Assembly: GCA_947467405.1 (NCBI GenBank)
Contig: CANIIN010000110.1
Span: 1 to 7,701 of the forward strand
Reading direction: 5' to 3'
DNA length: 7,701 bases
DNA from: Betaproteobacteria bacterium
GTDB taxonomy: Bacteria; Pseudomonadota; Gammaproteobacteria; Burkholderiales; SG8-39
The notes beneath the pieces are model-generated. The model did not search any database and had not been told where the DNA came from. It was given only the letters and a program-made list of their open reading frames with translations. Position numbers and translations under genes: made by a program. The number at the start of each line of letters is the position of its first letter. Within the stretch, counting starts at the first letter, position 1. Positions 7,346 to 7,701 of the stretch are shown here, in pieces.

Positions 7346-7701
7346 ATGGACATCTGCGAACTTTCCCCTGTATACATCCGCGCCATTGCGCCTTACCAGC
7401 CCGGCAAGCCGATCTCGGAACTGGCGCGCGAGATGGGTTTGGATGAGACCAAAATCGTCAAGCTGGCATCCAACGAGAACCCGCTGGGCATGTCGCCGCG
7501 TGTGCTGTCAGCCATCCAGAAGGAACTGGCAAATCTCGCCCGCTATCCGGACGGCAATGCCTTCGAACTGAAGGCCGCCATATCGCGTCGTTTTGCCGTG
7601 TCCGCGGACAGCCTGGTGATCGGCAACGGTTCCAACGACTTGCTGGAATTGGTATGCGGGGCATTCCTCACGCCCGGTTCGTCCACGGTGTATTCGCAGC
7701 A
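7346..7701 (+). CDS. hisC: Histidinol-phosphate/aromatic aminotransferase (partial, N-terminal third)
   Basis: The reading frame from the ATG at 7346 stays open to the right edge (118 codons plus two bases), about a third of the usual 365 residues. It is a class I/II PLP aminotransferase: KLASNENPLGMSP (39-51) is the substrate-side N-terminal motif, RYPDGNAFELK (66-76) follows, and GNGSND (93-98) is the cofactor phosphate loop. The PLP lysine lies beyond the window. The canonical job is glutamate-dependent amination of imidazole-acetol phosphate in histidine synthesis. Copies sitting between pheA and tyrA are known to act also, or mainly, on phenylpyruvate, hydroxyphenylpyruvate or prephenate, so either role is possible. 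AGGA at 7338-7341 lies four bases before the start. The 53-base gap after pheA has no clear terminator. I would expect tyrA next, outside the window. Confidence 0.93.
   Translation, partial: MDICELSPVYIRAIAPYQPGKPISELAREMGLDETKIVKLASNENPLGMSPRVLSAIQKELANLARYPDGNAFELKAAISRRFAVSADSLVIGNGSNDLLELVCGAFLTPGSSTVYSQ

Noticed and set aside
1..7701. Mobile elements, CRISPR arrays, tRNA or rRNA genes, defence or phage genes
   Set aside because: Nearly all the sequence is explained by seven standard metabolic or replication-related genes with uniform GC-rich codon use. I saw no regularly spaced repeats, transposase motifs, terminal inverted repeats or cloverleaf sequences.

Overview
This window looks like ordinary chromosomal housekeeping DNA from a GC-rich proteobacterium, most likely a betaproteobacterium. 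The grounds are the GyrA N-terminus (opening MDQFAKETLPISLEEEMRR), its arginine-variant GyrA box QRRGGRG as I recall it from Neisseria-type gyrases, and a gyrA-serC-pheA-hisC gene order typical of beta- and gammaproteobacteria. This is recognition from memory, not a database search, and I would not name a genus.

Layout: (1) 1-783, minus strand: most of a zinc amidohydrolase of the methylthioadenosine/S-adenosylhomocysteine deaminase type (mtaD), whose C-terminus lies beyond the left edge. (2) 784-1084: a divergent intergenic region of 301 bases with a candidate mtaD promoter and a good extended -10 promoter for gyrA. (3) 1085-3733: gyrA, complete. (4) 3810-4892: serC. (5) 5003-6199: a serA-type 3-phosphoglycerate dehydrogenase with a C-terminal ACT domain. 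(6) 6210-7292: pheA, a fused chorismate mutase/prephenate dehydratase/ACT protein. (7) 7346 to the right edge: the first third of hisC. Genes 3-7 are all on the plus strand with gaps of 76, 110, 10 and 53 bases. I see no convincing intrinsic terminator in any of these gaps, so readthrough is plausible.

How the genes fit together: serA and serC encode steps 1 and 2 of serine synthesis from 3-phosphoglycerate, and SerC also commonly serves pyridoxal phosphate synthesis. PheA takes chorismate to phenylpyruvate. The HisC-type aminotransferase handles histidinol phosphate and, in this genomic setting, often aromatic keto acids. The arrangement matches the known mixed-function 'supraoperon' (serC-pheA-hisC-tyrA-aroA-cmk-rpsA) that commonly follows gyrA. 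The one layout feature that stands out is serA placed between serC and pheA, with its catalytic-acid motif diverged from the textbook enzyme.

I found no mobile element, CRISPR array, RNA gene, phage gene or defence system, and no sign of a new biological system. The findings are modest: serA placement and subgroup, translation-start details, and possible internal regulation.
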